64,000 bases of DNA from Brumimicrobium salinarum (GCF_002844555.1 NZ_PJNI01000009.1:124001-188000); one strand, 5' to 3'; positions 53,349-62,716 are shown, counted from the first letter of the stretch. Made by a program: numbers and translations. Notes: generated by a model from the sequence alone, not told the origin.

Positions 53349-54863
53349 TTACGCATTGAGAAGCACCTTAAATGCATTTCCTATTTCTTCAATTATCGTT
53401 TCTGCTGTCATGGCGTATTCCGTTAAGCGTTCTGCAGCAAGCTCACCTGCAACACCGTGCAACACCAATCCAACCTTTGCTGTTTCCTCTGGTGTATATC
53501 CTTGAGCTAACAATCCAGTTAGAATACCTGTCAATACATCTCCAGTACCTCCTGTTGCCATACCTGGTGTTCCATTAAGACTAAATAAACACTTTCCTTC
53601 AGGTGTACAAACAATGGTTCTTGCATCTTTTAAAACAATATAAACCTTGTGTTTCATTGAGAAGCTGGTCAACAACTCAAGTTGTTTTAGACTATCTGTG
53701 GTGTCACCTGCTAATCCTCTAAATTCTTTCACATGAGGTGTAAGAATACTGTTTTCAGGCACTTTATTTAATAGTTCTGGATTTTCAGCAATACAATTAA
53801 TAGCGTCCGCATCTATTACCACGGGACGATCGATTTTATCAAGAAAATTAGATAAAAACTGAACGGATGCCGCTGAAGTCCCCATTCCAGGACCAATTCC
53901 GTATGTATATTTTTCATCTATTTCGATTTCACCTTCTAATTGATGTTCTCCATATCGTGTTTCACACATTGCAACAGGCACGCGTTGTTGAAGTATTTCT
54001 AAACCAACCGATGGAACTGTTGAGGTTATTAGTCCTACGCCTGAAAAGCTTGCTGCCTTAGTCATTAAAACTGCTGCTCCAATCATTCCCTTGCGGCCTC
54101 CTATTAGGTTGGCGTGTCCATAATTTCCTTTATGCGTAAAAATAGTTCGCTTCTTTAAAGATGTTCCAACTAGTTCAGTTGTCAAATAAAAATATTTACT
54201 ATCTATATCATTTGCATAAGCGTAGTCTAAACGGATATCTAAAACGATAATTTTCCCGACTGAATTTCCACCTTCTAAAAAGAAAAATGAAGGTTTAGGA
54301 ACGTGAAATGTTAATGTGGTATCGGCAAGAACAATCGTATCATCAGGACTATTTAATTGATCGCAATACAAACCTGATGGCAAGTCAATAGCAATAACAC
54401 TTTGTGTTAAGGAGGTATTTATTTTTTCTATAAAACTTGCTACCATATTTGCAGCAGGACGTGACAAACCGATACCAAATATTGCATCTATTACAATTCT
54501 TCCTGTAAGGTTAACCTCTTCGAAATCTGCTTCTGTTTTTACAGATTTTATCTTACAGTCAGATCGTTTTAACTTTTCTAATTCATAGGTATATTCTGGC
54601 GTATATGTATCACTAACTTCAAGCAATACACATTCTACGTCGTAGTCATTTCGTGTTAAAAACTGCGCCAAAACTAGACCGTCTCCGCCGTTATTTCCTG
54701 GCCCTACAACTACTGTATACGCATATTTTAATCCTAGGTTATGTTTGATCCAAAAATATGTTTTACTTGCAGTTCGCTGCATAAGATCTGCACTTGTTAT
54801 GTTTTGTCGCTCCATCGTAATGGATTCTAACTCTCTTATTTGCTGTGCATTTAGTAATTTCAT
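53349..54863 (-). CDS. nnr: Bifunctional NAD(P)H-hydrate repair enzyme
   Basis: Repairs hydrated NAD(P)H. The 504-residue fusion has an N-terminal YjeF epimerase domain (VVGPGNNGGDGLVLAQ, GLYCD) and a C-terminal ADP/ATP-dependent dehydratase of the ribokinase fold (HKGNYGHANLIGG, ILTPHVKEF, GTPGMATGGTGDVLTG with the catalytic Asp). It overlaps nothing; a lipoprotein gene lies 4 bases upstream in the same direction. Confidence 0.95.
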   Translation of the reverse strand: MKLLNAQQIRELESITMERQNITSADLMQRTASKTYFWIKHNLGLKYAYTVVVGPGNNGGDGLVLAQFLTRNDYDVECVLLEVSDTYTPEYTYELEKLKRSDCKIKSVKTEADFEEVNLTGRIVIDAIFGIGLSRPAANMVASFIEKINTSLTQSVIAIDLPSGLYCDQLNSPDDTIVLADTTLTFHVPKPSFFFLEGGNSVGKIIVLDIRLDYAYANDIDSKYFYLTTELVGTSLKKRTIFTHKGNYGHANLIGGRKGMIGAAVLMTKAASFSGVGLITSTVPSVGLEILQQRVPVAMCETRYGEHQLEGEIEIDEKYTYGIGPGMGTSAASVQFLSNFLDKIDRPVVIDADAINCIAENPELLNKVPENSILTPHVKEFRGLAGDTTDSLKQLELLTSFSMKHKVYIVLKDARTIVCTPEGKCLFSLNGTPGMATGGTGDVLTGILTGLLAQGYTPEETAKVGLVLHGVAGELAAERLTEYAMTAETIIEEIGNAFKVLLNA

Positions 54864-54867
54864 ATAT

Positions 54868-55269
54868 CTATTTTTGTTTTTGGAATGTTAACTTATTTGG
54901 TCCTATAGGGTAAATGATATTGAGCACTAGCTCCTCTTCATTCAATTCTTCTATCAACAAAAGTTCTGTACCATTTGTTTCAAGAAACTTTGACTCATAT
55001 TTATAATCAATTAATTTTAAGGTGTCTGATGCTATGTAAAACATGCGTTCATGCAAAGGAACAACAATTCTTCCTTGAGAATCGACGTTAAAAACTTGAC
55101 CATCTTGGGAAAATTTTAATCCTGAATGAAATCGCTTGAATGGCTGTTCACTCTCCACTAATCGCCAAGATCCATCCATTAATTGTTCTTTGACATTATC
55201 TATATTTGATTTTTCATTTGTACATGAAATTAATAATACGAAGAACAATAGAATAAAATGAAAACGCAT
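54868..55269 (-). CDS. Small lipoprotein (lipocalin-like)
   Basis: A 133-residue lipoprotein: MRFHFILLFFVLLISCTNEK with lipobox LLISC, then a beta-rich domain (LMDGSWRLVESEQPFKRF, GLKFSQDGQVFNVDSQG) of the lipocalin-like 'W-R-L' type common in Bacteroidota. The start at 55269 gives the signal peptide; the longer frame adds MGFHKKLD. Function unknown; 4 bases upstream of nnr. Confidence 0.75.
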   Translation of the reverse strand: MRFHFILLFFVLLISCTNEKSNIDNVKEQLMDGSWRLVESEQPFKRFHSGLKFSQDGQVFNVDSQGRIVVPLHERMFYIASDTLKLIDYKYESKFLETNGTELLLIEELNEEELVLNIIYPIGPNKLTFQKQK

Positions 55270-55616
55270 ATCAAGTTTTTTATGAAACCCCAAAGATAAT
55301 GAAAACTACTCACATTTTATGCTACAAAAGACCTCTGTCTTAGAATATGAGAAAAGTGACTTTTTATTTGTCATATTTATTATTCGTCACTTATGGTTTG
55401 AATCTAGGTTTCTATACAGAATCTCAGTAGGTCAAGTGTTTGAATTCTCATGTAATTAAAACACAATTCAAGTCATAACTATCTGATAATTTAGTGTAGC
55501 GCAAAACTTTCTCTTTTAATAAAAAGTGAAGATCGAAATGTTAAAATGAGGTATAAAAATTAAAATCCATTACTATTTATATATTTTTTAATCTACTTTT
55601 ATCCCGATTAAATTAA
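55270..55616. other. Gene-free stretch
   Basis: Contains one copy of the TTTTATGCTACAAAAGAC repeat (55316-55351) shared with 50170 and 50636. Nothing else recognised. Confidence 0.5.
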
Positions 55617-56243
55617 ATGAAAAGAAACCTTAAGTTTTGGGATGAACAAATGGATTTGTTGGCCCAGCAGGATTATGTAATTATCGACCAATTTCTAAAC
55701 CCCGAACAATTAAAAAACATCCACTCATTTTTTGAGCAGAAACAGTACGAAGGTGCTTTTGATAAAGCTGCAATTGGTCAATCGGGTAGCGAGAAAGTCA
55801 TCAAAGAAATACGAGGAGATTACACCTATTGGTTAAATCGAGATGTAGACACACAAATCACTCCTTTATTCTCTGTTTTTGAAGAAGTAAAAAACATAAT
55901 AAACCAGCTCATGTATTTGAGTTTAGCCGATTATGAATTTCATTTGGCTCATTATCCAAAAGGTTCTTATTACAAGAAACACCTCGATCAATTTGATGGC
56001 AGAAGAAACAGAATGGTCAGCATGATTATTTATTTGAACAAAGATTGGCAAAAAGGCGATGGCGGCGAACTCAGGGTCTATCCTGAAAACAACGTTCCTA
56101 TTGATGTTGAACCACTAGAAAATAGATGTGTTCTTTTTAGGAGCGATGTGCTTTTTCATGAAGTTTTACAGGCAAATACTTCGAGGAAAAGCATAACGGG
56201 TTGGATGTTGTATCAGTCTACTGAATTACCACATTTGATGTAA
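55617..56243 (+). CDS. 2OG-Fe(II) oxygenase (prolyl-4-hydroxylase-like)
   Basis: A 208-residue double-stranded beta-helix dioxygenase. Iron ligands are His and Asp in KKHLDQFD (HxD) and His in DVLFHEVLQANTSRKSITGW, where Arg binds 2-oxoglutarate. The spacing and the GGELRVYP strand match the P4Hc family. Its substrate may be a protein prolyl or another residue; unknown. It stands alone. Confidence 0.9.
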   Translation: MKRNLKFWDEQMDLLAQQDYVIIDQFLNPEQLKNIHSFFEQKQYEGAFDKAAIGQSGSEKVIKEIRGDYTYWLNRDVDTQITPLFSVFEEVKNIINQLMYLSLADYEFHLAHYPKGSYYKKHLDQFDGRRNRMVSMIIYLNKDWQKGDGGELRVYPENNVPIDVEPLENRCVLFRSDVLFHEVLQANTSRKSITGWMLYQSTELPHLM

Positions 56244-56574
56244 AAAAATAGTGCAACTGTTGAACCAAGGTATTGTAAAGAAAAATGTAAGTTTATTCGG
56301 ACGCGCTTTATTTTTTTTAGAAGTTGTAGCGCGCTGAAAATCGCTAATAATGGCGGAAGCTCTGGAGCTTGCGGATGAGATCACCGACATTATCGACTTT
56401 TAGAAGTGAAGACAAGAAAAAATATCAGGCGCTAGATTTTTTTGTTTCTTTTTGGAGCAATGCGAAAAAGAAAAGAAGCTAATTCTAGCTGCAAGCCTTG
56501 TATAAAAGCTGTCTTGGATGATTGAGTGGAGAAATTTTTGAATGCGATTTAAATGGATAACCCTAATGAAAATT
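56244..56574. other. Gene-free stretch
   Basis: Has a GC-richer patch with a small hairpin (GGAAGCTCTGGAGCTTGCGG, about 56354-56373), but no convincing gene. Confidence 0.45.
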
Positions 56575-56610
56575 AAAAAAGGTGATAAAAAATCAAGATT
56601 TTTCATCACC
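56575..56610 (-). terminator. Terminator, minus strand
   Basis: Stem GGTGATAAAAAATC / GATTTTTCATCACC with one mismatch; on the minus strand it is followed by TTTTTTAATTTT. It would serve ychF, from which it is now separated by the MITE-like element. Confidence 0.8.
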
Positions 56611-56627
56611 TCTTATTAAAATTTAAT

Positions 56628-56942
56628 TGGGCTAACAAGATAGGTCGTTAACTCTTTATGTTGCAAATTGTAATCGATAAATTACAATTTTTTCATTATT
56701 AACACACGTAATAAATTGATTTGTAAAGATTTCTCGTCGCCCCGAATTCTCGGGACTCTGTCGAAATGACAAGGTTGTAAAGATAGATGGAAAAAACGAG
56801 GAAAAGCTACGCTTTTCCTCGTTTTTTCCTTTACCAACTCTAAAGTGAATGTCATTTCGATCATCCCTAAAATCTTTGGTTTTTGGGATGGAGAAATCTT
56901 TTAGCAAATAGTGATTAATTACCGACTAATTTTGGTCACCCA
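56628..56942. repeat. MITE-like element B, copy 2
   Basis: Exactly 315 bp, opposite orientation to copy B1, with decayed ends (TGGGCTAACAAGAT / ...GGTCACCCA) and a decayed 10-bp flanking repeat (8 of 10). The same nested hairpins are present. Confidence 0.88.
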
Positions 56943-57013
56943 AATATTTTATTTAAGCGAAAGCAGGAAAAGTGCTGAGTCCTATTCCCTCTCCTTAAAA
57001 TGTCAACGCATTT

Positions 57014-58111
57014 TTAGACATTAAATCTAAAATGCATTATATCTCCATCTTGAACGATGTATTCTTTTCCTTCAATTCCGAATTTCCCTGCTTCTTTGCA
57101 GGCAGCTTCAGAACCGTATTTTACAAAATCTTCGTATTTCATTACTTCGGCACGAATAAATCCTTTTTCGAAGTCGGAGTGTATTACTCCAGCAGCTTGT
57201 GGTGCAGTTGATCCTTTGAGGACTGTCCATGCGCGCACTTCTTTTACTCCTGCCGTAAAGTAAGTGTCTAAGTCCAATAACTTGTATGCCGAACGAATCA
57301 AACGGTTTACACCTGGTTCAGTTAAACCAAGTTCTTCCATAAACATTTGACGTTCTTCGAAAGTATCTAATTCGATAATATCGGCTTCAATTTGAGCTCC
57401 AATGACCAAAACTTCAGCTTCTTCGTCTTTTACCGCTTCTTTTACTTGGTCAACAAATTTATTTCCGTCTTTTACAGAAGATTCATCAACATTACATAAA
57501 TAAAGAACAGGTTTTACGGTAATGAGTTGTAATTCATTTACGTGTGGCCATTCGTTTTCATCGAATTCCATTGAACGCACAGATTCCCCCGACTCTAAAT
57601 GATTCTTGATTTTTTCTGCTAATTCAAAAGCTCTTTTTGCTTCTTTATCGCCAGATTTAGCTGCTCTGGCCAAACCGTTTAATCTTTTCTCAACTGTTTC
57701 AAGGTCTTTCAATTGCAATTCATAGTCAATCACCTCTTTGTCGCGAATTGGATCTACAGAACCGTCCACATGAACAATGTTATCGTTCTCAAAACAACGT
57801 AAAACATGAATAATAGCATCAGTTTCACGGATATTTGCCAAGAATTGATTTCCTAGTCCTTCTCCTTTCGAAGCCCCTTTTACTAACCCAGCAATATCAA
57901 CGATTTCCATTGTTGTAGGTACAACGCGCTCTGGTTTCACCAGTTCTTCCAATTTCTCTAAACGAGGATCTGGAACAGAAATCGTTCCTACGTTAGGCTC
58001 GATAGTACAAAACGGATAGTTTGCCGATTGCGCTTTTGCATTCGATAAACAATTAAATAAAGTAGATTTACCTACATTCGGCAATCCAACAATTCCACAC
58101 TTTAATGCCAT
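57014..58111 (-). CDS. ychF: Redox-regulated ATPase/GTPase YchF
   Basis: Obg-family P-loop NTPase of 365 residues. G1 GLPNVGKST, G3 DIAGLVKGAS, an NVDE (ATP-type) G4 motif and a C-terminal TGS domain with HSDFEKGFIRAEVMKYEDF. It binds ribosomes. The start at 58111 (MALKCGIVGLPNV) is used since a -7 element at 58130-58137 overlaps the alternative ATG at 58132. Confidence 0.96.
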   Translation of the reverse strand: MALKCGIVGLPNVGKSTLFNCLSNAKAQSANYPFCTIEPNVGTISVPDPRLEKLEELVKPERVVPTTMEIVDIAGLVKGASKGEGLGNQFLANIRETDAIIHVLRCFENDNIVHVDGSVDPIRDKEVIDYELQLKDLETVEKRLNGLARAAKSGDKEAKRAFELAEKIKNHLESGESVRSMEFDENEWPHVNELQLITVKPVLYLCNVDESSVKDGNKFVDQVKEAVKDEEAEVLVIGAQIEADIIELDTFEERQMFMEELGLTEPGVNRLIRSAYKLLDLDTYFTAGVKEVRAWTVLKGSTAPQAAGVIHSDFEKGFIRAEVMKYEDFVKYGSEAACKEAGKFGIEGKEYIVQDGDIMHFRFNV

Positions 58112-58129
58112 TTCAAAAATATTTTGACG

Positions 58130-58137
58130 CAAAGATA
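58130..58137 (-). promoter_or_regulatory. -7 promoter element of ychF
   Basis: TATCTTTG on the minus strand, 18 bases before the ATG at 58111. Confidence 0.6.
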
Positions 58138-58442
58138 ATGCTTGGGATTGATTAAAAGTAGAAAAGAGATTGGAATTTAGAATTAGTTCTTGACGCTGTG
58201 CGAATGCAAGCGTTTTGAACTGAATAATTTAACAATTCAAGGAGAACTAAACCATTATATGAACCAAAAGAGTCATAGATTTATGATTAGAATAAAATTC
58301 TCTAAATGGCTAACATCTGATAAGGTTTTTAGAAGCAAAAGCTAGATGTACTAATCTGGGCAGTTTATTGAGAGCATAGTTTCAAATCCATCTGAAACCT
58401 ATAAAAGGTAAGTTGAAAGAATACCTATACAAATCCTCACTT
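58138..58442. other. Gene-free stretch
   Basis: No gene, repeat or convincing hairpin was recognised. Confidence 0.5.
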
Positions 58443-59009
58443 CTAATATTTCACAAAAAAGATAAGGTATTTTTCAGCTGGAACACTAGAACTAAGTTCT
58501 TCATTGTAAGAATATAGAACCTGTCTTGAGATACCAATTTTGGAATCGGGTGATACGTTTCGGTACTCCTTAACAATTTGTAATCTTGAAACTTTTGTCC
58601 AAAGTTGCTCAATATCTGTATTCAGTTTTGAAGAGATAATTTGAAATTGAGTTGAGTCATAAGGCAATGGAGCATACTCAAAGAGAAGGTCATTAATATT
58701 AATCTCATCTTCTACAAAGTATGAGGAGCTTTCGTACGTCCAAAACAAAGTGTCATCGTTTGGTTGCATTTTCCAAATTCTATACTCTTGCATTCCTGTT
58801 CCATCAGTTTGCGACTCAAAGAGAATTGGCAAAGTATCATTGTTAACTTGAATCGTTGATAAATTATATTCATACGCAGCTTCAAGCGTGTCCCCAACTA
58901 CAAAAAGTAAAAAATTCCCCTCCGATTGATAATGATTTTGCTCTGCAGGTGGGACTTGTTCTTTTTTACACCCAAAAAGAAAAAAACCAAGCAAAATAAA
59001 TATATACAA
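58443..59009 (-). CDS. Lipoprotein of unknown function
   Basis: A 188-residue protein with a short lipoprotein signal (IFILLGFFLFGCKKEQ, lipobox LFGC). The only possible in-frame start is TTG at 59009, because a stop lies 6 bases before it. It gives a signal without the usual N-terminal Lys/Arg. An ATG 19 bases upstream (59028) is in another frame, so a small deletion may have removed the true start. The body is not recognised. It follows the lipoprotein gene at 59444. Confidence 0.65.
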   Translation of the reverse strand: MYIFILLGFFLFGCKKEQVPPAEQNHYQSEGNFLLFVVGDTLEAAYEYNLSTIQVNNDTLPILFESQTDGTGMQEYRIWKMQPNDDTLFWTYESSSYFVEDEININDLLFEYAPLPYDSTQFQIISSKLNTDIEQLWTKVSRLQIVKEYRNVSPDSKIGISRQVLYSYNEELSSSVPAEKYLIFFVKY

Positions 59010-59027
59010 CTGTCACATATATGTTCA

Positions 59028-59444
59028 TTAATTCTTAACAAAAAGATATCTATAATCATCACCGCACGAATTTCGTCCTACCTTTAATGTATCCGTATTG
59101 AAGGAATAAATCAGATGGTTATTTAACCATTTATTCCCTTCACTTCTGAGCCCACCTATTCCTTCTTCAAATTTCAATATGTCTTGTGATTTTACGAGTC
59201 TTCCCGATTCAACTTTATTACCACCTCGATATGCCTTATACTTACCTTGCCTGCATAATTCGAGTCTTAAATCTGGATTTATAGGAGTATCAACGACATT
59301 TCCACATCCACCGACTTGAAAAGAATGTATAGAAATCCAAGTTCCAACCAAGTTTTTATACTCTCCTTTTAACTTTTGTTTTTTACAACTTATAGTCAAT
59401 GCAAATACGACGAAAATAAAAATAAAATGTTTTGATATTTTCAT
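59028..59444 (-). CDS. Small lipoprotein (lipocalin-like)
   Basis: A 138-residue lipoprotein: HFIFIFVVFALTISCKKQKLK with lipobox TISC, then a beta-rich domain (LVGTWISIHSFQVGGCGN, LRLELCRQGKYKAYRGG, LIYSFNTDTLKVGRNSCGD) of lipocalin-like character with three or four further Cys. It lies in line behind the mazEF-like module but 41 bases from the PIN fragment. Function unknown. Confidence 0.75.
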   Translation of the reverse strand: MKISKHFIFIFVVFALTISCKKQKLKGEYKNLVGTWISIHSFQVGGCGNVVDTPINPDLRLELCRQGKYKAYRGGNKVESGRLVKSQDILKFEEGIGGLRSEGNKWLNNHLIYSFNTDTLKVGRNSCGDDYRYLFVKN

Positions 59445-59485
59445 ATTTTTTTGAACTAAAAATTATTTAATAAATCTTTACATCA

Positions 59486-59815
59486 CTAAATTAGACTTTT
59501 TATAAATTCATCAGGTGTCATAATGGGAAGTAATGACTTTTTAAAGTCCTTACCATTTCTGGTTAATATTATATCGCATTCTGCTTCGGTTGCATTAAAA
59601 TATTGCAAAGCATCTTCAAAATCAGCAAATGATGAATTTAATCCCTTCTCAATAGTTTGTTCATTTAATGAGCAAATTTCACTTATGATTTTAAACTTTT
59701 GCGGCGGCCTGTTTTTAAATCTTTTATCGAAGATACAAACTTTTACATATACATTAGTGTAAAAATCGAAGGGTTGCACAGGCTGACCATCAAAGGATAT
59801 GTTACCTGCTGCCAT
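59486..59815 (-). CDS. PIN-domain C-terminal half behind an unrelated N-terminus
   Basis: A 109-residue frame whose second half is the end of a VapC-like PIN domain: SSFADFEDALQYFNA (conserved acidic DFEDA), CDIILTRNGKDFKK (TRN.KDF) and TPDEFIKS. The first half (MAAGNISFDGQPVQPF, FYTNVYVKVCIFDKRF) does not resemble a PIN N-terminus, so the catalytic Asp and Glu of strands 1 and 2 are missing. Probably a chimeric relic, inactive as a nuclease. It begins 4 bases after the mazF-like stop. Confidence 0.55.
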   Translation of the reverse strand: MAAGNISFDGQPVQPFDFYTNVYVKVCIFDKRFKNRPPQKFKIISEICSLNEQTIEKGLNSSFADFEDALQYFNATEAECDIILTRNGKDFKKSLLPIMTPDEFIKSLI

Positions 59816-59819
59816 TTAA

Positions 59820-60143
59820 TTAATCGACAAATGTTTCTCTTATAACTTGCTTACATAATAATATTTCATTGTCCGAAAGAGTGCCTAGGTTTTTAATGAC
59901 CCTGGTTTTATCAATGGTTCGAATCTGATCGACTATCACCCAACCAATTTGTTTGTTGTGTTTAACTTTTACTCGAGTTGGGTACTTCTTGCTTTTCGTA
60001 GTCATTGGTGCAATCGTAATTGTTCGCAAATTATCATTAATCTCATTTGGGGAAATAACTACACACGGTCTTGTTTTCTTTATCTCACTACCTAGCGTTG
60101 GGTCTAGATTGACTAAAACGATGTCGTATTGTTCTAATTCCAT
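59820..60143 (-). CDS. PemK/MazF family toxin
   Basis: A 107-residue endoribonuclease toxin: MELEQYDIVLVNLDPTLGSEI, KKTRPCVVISPNEIND and QIRTIDKTRVIKNLGTLSD, the usual MazF blocks (RPxVVIS with the catalytic Arg/Thr, and DQIRTIDKxR). It cleaves mRNA when not bound by its antitoxin. It overlaps the antitoxin gene by 10 bases. Confidence 0.92.
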   Translation of the reverse strand: MELEQYDIVLVNLDPTLGSEIKKTRPCVVISPNEINDNLRTITIAPMTTKSKKYPTRVKVKHNKQIGWVIVDQIRTIDKTRVIKNLGTLSDNEILLCKQVIRETFVD

Positions 60144-60379
60144 TCGTCGAAATTTTCATCCTCAAAAACATCCTCAAAGAAAAGTTGGTCGTCACCTTCC
60201 TTATTCATTCTTTTGAATGCGTTATCCCAACCTTTTCTAGGCTCACTAATAGGCTTAAGTATAATTTGTCCTTTTTCCATGATCAATTCAACCTTATCTG
60301 AAATATTATATTTCTCTAAGATGATTTTGGGTAGCCGAAAGCCCTTTGAATTACCTATTTTTATAATCGAAATCTCCAT
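60134..60379 (-). CDS. AbrB/MazE-type antitoxin
   Basis: An 81-residue protein with the swapped-hairpin AbrB start MEISIIKIGNSKGFRLPKII, LEKYNISDKVELIMEKGQIILKP, and a flexible acidic C-terminus (FEDVFEDENFDEW) that would bind the toxin. First gene of the module; a palindrome at its promoter suggests autoregulation. Confidence 0.9.
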   Translation of the reverse strand: MEISIIKIGNSKGFRLPKIILEKYNISDKVELIMEKGQIILKPISEPRKGWDNAFKRMNKEGDDQLFFEDVFEDENFDEWN

Positions 60380-60393
60380 AACATAAACTATTG

Positions 60394-60409
60394 TGTATAT
60401 ACAAAGTTA
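60394..60409 (-). promoter_or_regulatory. Promoter and likely operator of the mazEF-like module
   Basis: TAACTTTG (-7, 60402-60409) overlaps the palindrome TGTATATACA (60394-60403) on the minus strand, 15 bases before the ATG. An AbrB-type antitoxin bound there would block transcription. Confidence 0.5.
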
Positions 60410-60471
60410 TTACATCCTAGGCTTTAAAACAAGTTTTATTATACTTTTGTTGTGGACGGTTTGCAGGTAAA

Positions 60472-60524
60472 AGCTAGCCAATCGTATTACGTTTAGCCAA
60501 CCTGTAAGTTTTATTCCAAATTTA
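60472..60524 (-). promoter_or_regulatory. Cassette leader C (second promoter of the module)
   Basis: On the minus strand TAAATTTG (60517-60524), GAATAAAACTTACAG and then the hairpin sequence shared with leader B (22 identical bases, 60480-60501). The further core CCACAACAAAAG lies downstream. Confidence 0.6.
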
Positions 60525-60630
60525 ACAATTAAATCAATAAAACAAGCTACTGGAAGTTATTCATTACAAAGCACTCATCTGAGTTCTATGATGTAACTCC
60601 CCCCATCCTTCCCCACAAATTATTCCCCCA

Positions 60631-60668
60631 AAAAAAAAGCGGCTTTGAATAATCAAAACCGCTTTTAA
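60631..60668 (-). terminator. Terminator of clpX
   Basis: AAAAGCGG ... CCGCTTTT stem extended by TTTGA/TCAAA with loop ATAA; the minus strand continues into a T run. 24 bases after the clpX stop. Confidence 0.9.
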
Positions 60669-60691
60669 AAAATTATCTATCTGAGAATAAG

Positions 60692-61933
60692 TTACGCTGC
60701 TTTCATCTTTGCCATTTTTGACTGAGAAAACTGTTTTTCGGCATATTCTAAAGTAACTCTGTATTCTTTTTCTGGATTTTCTTGTGCTGGAATTTCGTAC
60801 ATCGCTTCTGTAAGGATGGCCTCGCAGATTGAACGTAAACCACGCGCTCCTAATTGGAATTCGATGGCTTTTTCTACGATGAAATCTAAAACTTCACTGT
60901 CAAATTTCAAATCAATTCCGTCAATTTCAAAGAGTTTAACGTATTGCTTGAAAAGTGAGTTTTTCGGCTCCGTTAAAATTCTACGTAACGCTGCTTTGTC
61001 AAGCGGTTCTAAGTAGGTTAACACAGGAAAACGACCAATTAATTCTGGAATCAAACCAAATGTTTTCAAATCTGTTGGATTAACGAATTCCAGTAAATTA
61101 TCTTTGTCGATGCGCTCTTCCTCTTCGTTGGCAAAACCAATGGTTTGACGATTTACACGACGCGCAATGATTTTTTCAATTCCGTCGAAAGCTCCTCCAC
61201 AAACAAACAAAATGTTTTTAGTGTTTACTTTCACCATTTTTTGTTCTGGATGCTTTCTTCCTCCCTGCGGTGGAACGCTAACCTCTGCTCCTTCTAGCAG
61301 TTTAAGCAAAGCTTGCTGTACTCCTTCTCCAGAAACATCTCTTGTAATGGATGGATTGTCGCTTTTTCGTGCAATTTTATCAATCTCATCAATAAAAATG
61401 ATTCCACGTTCTGCGGCTTGTACATTATAATCTGCAGCTTGCAACAAACGCGATAAAATACTTTCTACGTCTTCACCAACATAACCTGCTTCAGTTAAAA
61501 CTGTTGCATCGGCAATACAAAAAGGAACATTTAGCATTTTAGCAATGGTTTTCGCCAATAATGTTTTTCCTGTCCCTGTTCTTCCCACCATTACAACATT
61601 AGACTTATCAATCTCAATATCGTCGTCACCTACTTTTTGGTTCAAACGTTTATAATGATTGTAAACCGCAACAGATAAGGTTTTCTTTGCAGAAAGCTGA
61701 CCAATTACATACTCGTCTAGTTTTGTTTTTATCTCTGTTGGCTTCATTAGATTTAGCGGTGCATTTTCACCACCTTCTATTTCTAAATCACCGTTTGGAA
61801 TTTCCTCCTTTACGATTGATTGTGCCTGAATAATACAGTGATCACAAATGTGTCCTGATATTCCAGCAATCAATAATCTCACCTGACTTTTAGGTCGGCC
61901 ACAGAAAGAACAAATTGTTTCTTTTTTACTCAT
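60692..61933 (-). CDS. clpX: ATP-dependent Clp protease ATP-binding subunit ClpX
   Basis: AAA+ unfoldase of 413 residues that feeds ClpP. It has a zinc-binding N-domain ([17 protein letters not shown]), Walker A GRTGTGKT, Walker B IFIDEID, an IGF loop ([11 protein letters not shown]) for ClpP docking and a sensor-2 GARGLRSI. The start at 61933 ([12 protein letters not shown]) is preferred over the frame start MTQYM. It is transcribed on the same strand as clpP with a 102-base gap holding its own promoter element. Confidence 0.97.
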   Translation of the reverse strand: MSKKETICSFCGRPKSQVRLLIAGISGHICDHCIIQAQSIVKEEIPNGDLEIEGGENAPLNLMKPTEIKTKLDEYVIGQLSAKKTLSVAVYNHYKRLNQKVGDDDIEIDKSNVVMVGRTGTGKTLLAKTIAKMLNVPFCIADATVLTEAGYVGEDVESILSRLLQAADYNVQAAERGIIFIDEIDKIARKSDNPSITRDVSGEGVQQALLKLLEGAEVSVPPQGGRKHPEQKMVKVNTKNILFVCGGAFDGIEKIIARRVNRQTIGFANEEEERIDKDNLLEFVNPTDLKTFGLIPELIGRFPVLTYLEPLDKAALRRILTEPKNSLFKQYVKLFEIDGIDLKFDSEVLDFIVEKAIEFQLGARGLRSICEAILTEAMYEIPAQENPEKEYRVTLEYAEKQFSQSKMAKMKAA

Positions 61934-61985
61934 ATATTGTGTCAAAAAAAGGTCAATAATGGTATCGACCTTTTGATTTATTTTG

Positions 61986-61993
61986 CAAAATTA
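61986..61993 (-). promoter_or_regulatory. -7 promoter element of clpX
   Basis: TAATTTTG on the minus strand between clpP and clpX, 52 bases before the clpX ATG. Confidence 0.45.
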
Positions 61994-62047
61994 AGCAATT
62001 CTATAAAGCTACCCAAAAAGCAACCTTTGAACTACTCTAAAATTAAC

Positions 62048-62716
62048 CTATTTTTTCTTACGTAGTAAAACTTCGTCTACCATTCCGTAATCCTTAGCTT
62101 CTTGAGAAGTCATCCAGTAATCACGGTCAGAATCTTTCTCTACTTTTTCGTATGTTTTACCTGTATGTTCCGCAATGATATCATAAAGCTCCTTTTTCAA
62201 CTTCATGATTTCTCGTGCTGTAATTTCAATATCAGAAGCTTGACCTTGAGCTCCACCTAATGGTTGGTGAATCATCACACGTGAATGCTTTAATGCAGTA
62301 CGCTTTCCTTCTGCTCCAGCACACAATAAAACTGCTCCCATTGAAGCGGCTAAACCTGTACAGATTGTAGCAACATCTGGCGAAATGTATTGCATCGTGT
62401 CATAAATTCCAAGTCCAGCATAAACACTTCCTCCAGGAGAGTTCAAATAAATCTGAATGTCTTTTTTAGGATCTACTGATTCCAAAAATAATAACTGTGC
62501 GTTAATAATATTGGCCACTTGATCATCGATTCCTGTTCCTAAAAAGATAATTCTGTCCATCATCAAACGAGAGAATACATCCATTTGAGACATGTTTAAT
62601 TGACGTTCTTCAATAATGTAAGGCGTCATTGAAGACTCAATATATTGACCAACGTGCATACTGTTAATTCCTAAATGCTTTGTAGCGAATTTCTTAAATT
62701 CATCTGTATTATTCAT
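62048..62716 (-). CDS. clpP: ATP-dependent Clp protease proteolytic subunit ClpP
   Basis: Serine protease of 222 residues forming the double-heptamer chamber. The triad is Ser125 in [10 protein letters not shown], His150 in VMIHQPLGG and Asp195 in [17 protein letters not shown] is the oxyanion region. Upstream of clpX, the usual order. Confidence 0.97.
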   Translation of the reverse strand: MNNTDEFKKFATKHLGINSMHVGQYIESSMTPYIIEERQLNMSQMDVFSRLMMDRIIFLGTGIDDQVANIINAQLLFLESVDPKKDIQIYLNSPGGSVYAGLGIYDTMQYISPDVATICTGLAASMGAVLLCAGAEGKRTALKHSRVMIHQPLGGAQGQASDIEITAREIMKLKKELYDIIAEHTGKTYEKVEKDSDRDYWMTSQEAKDYGMVDEVLLRKKK

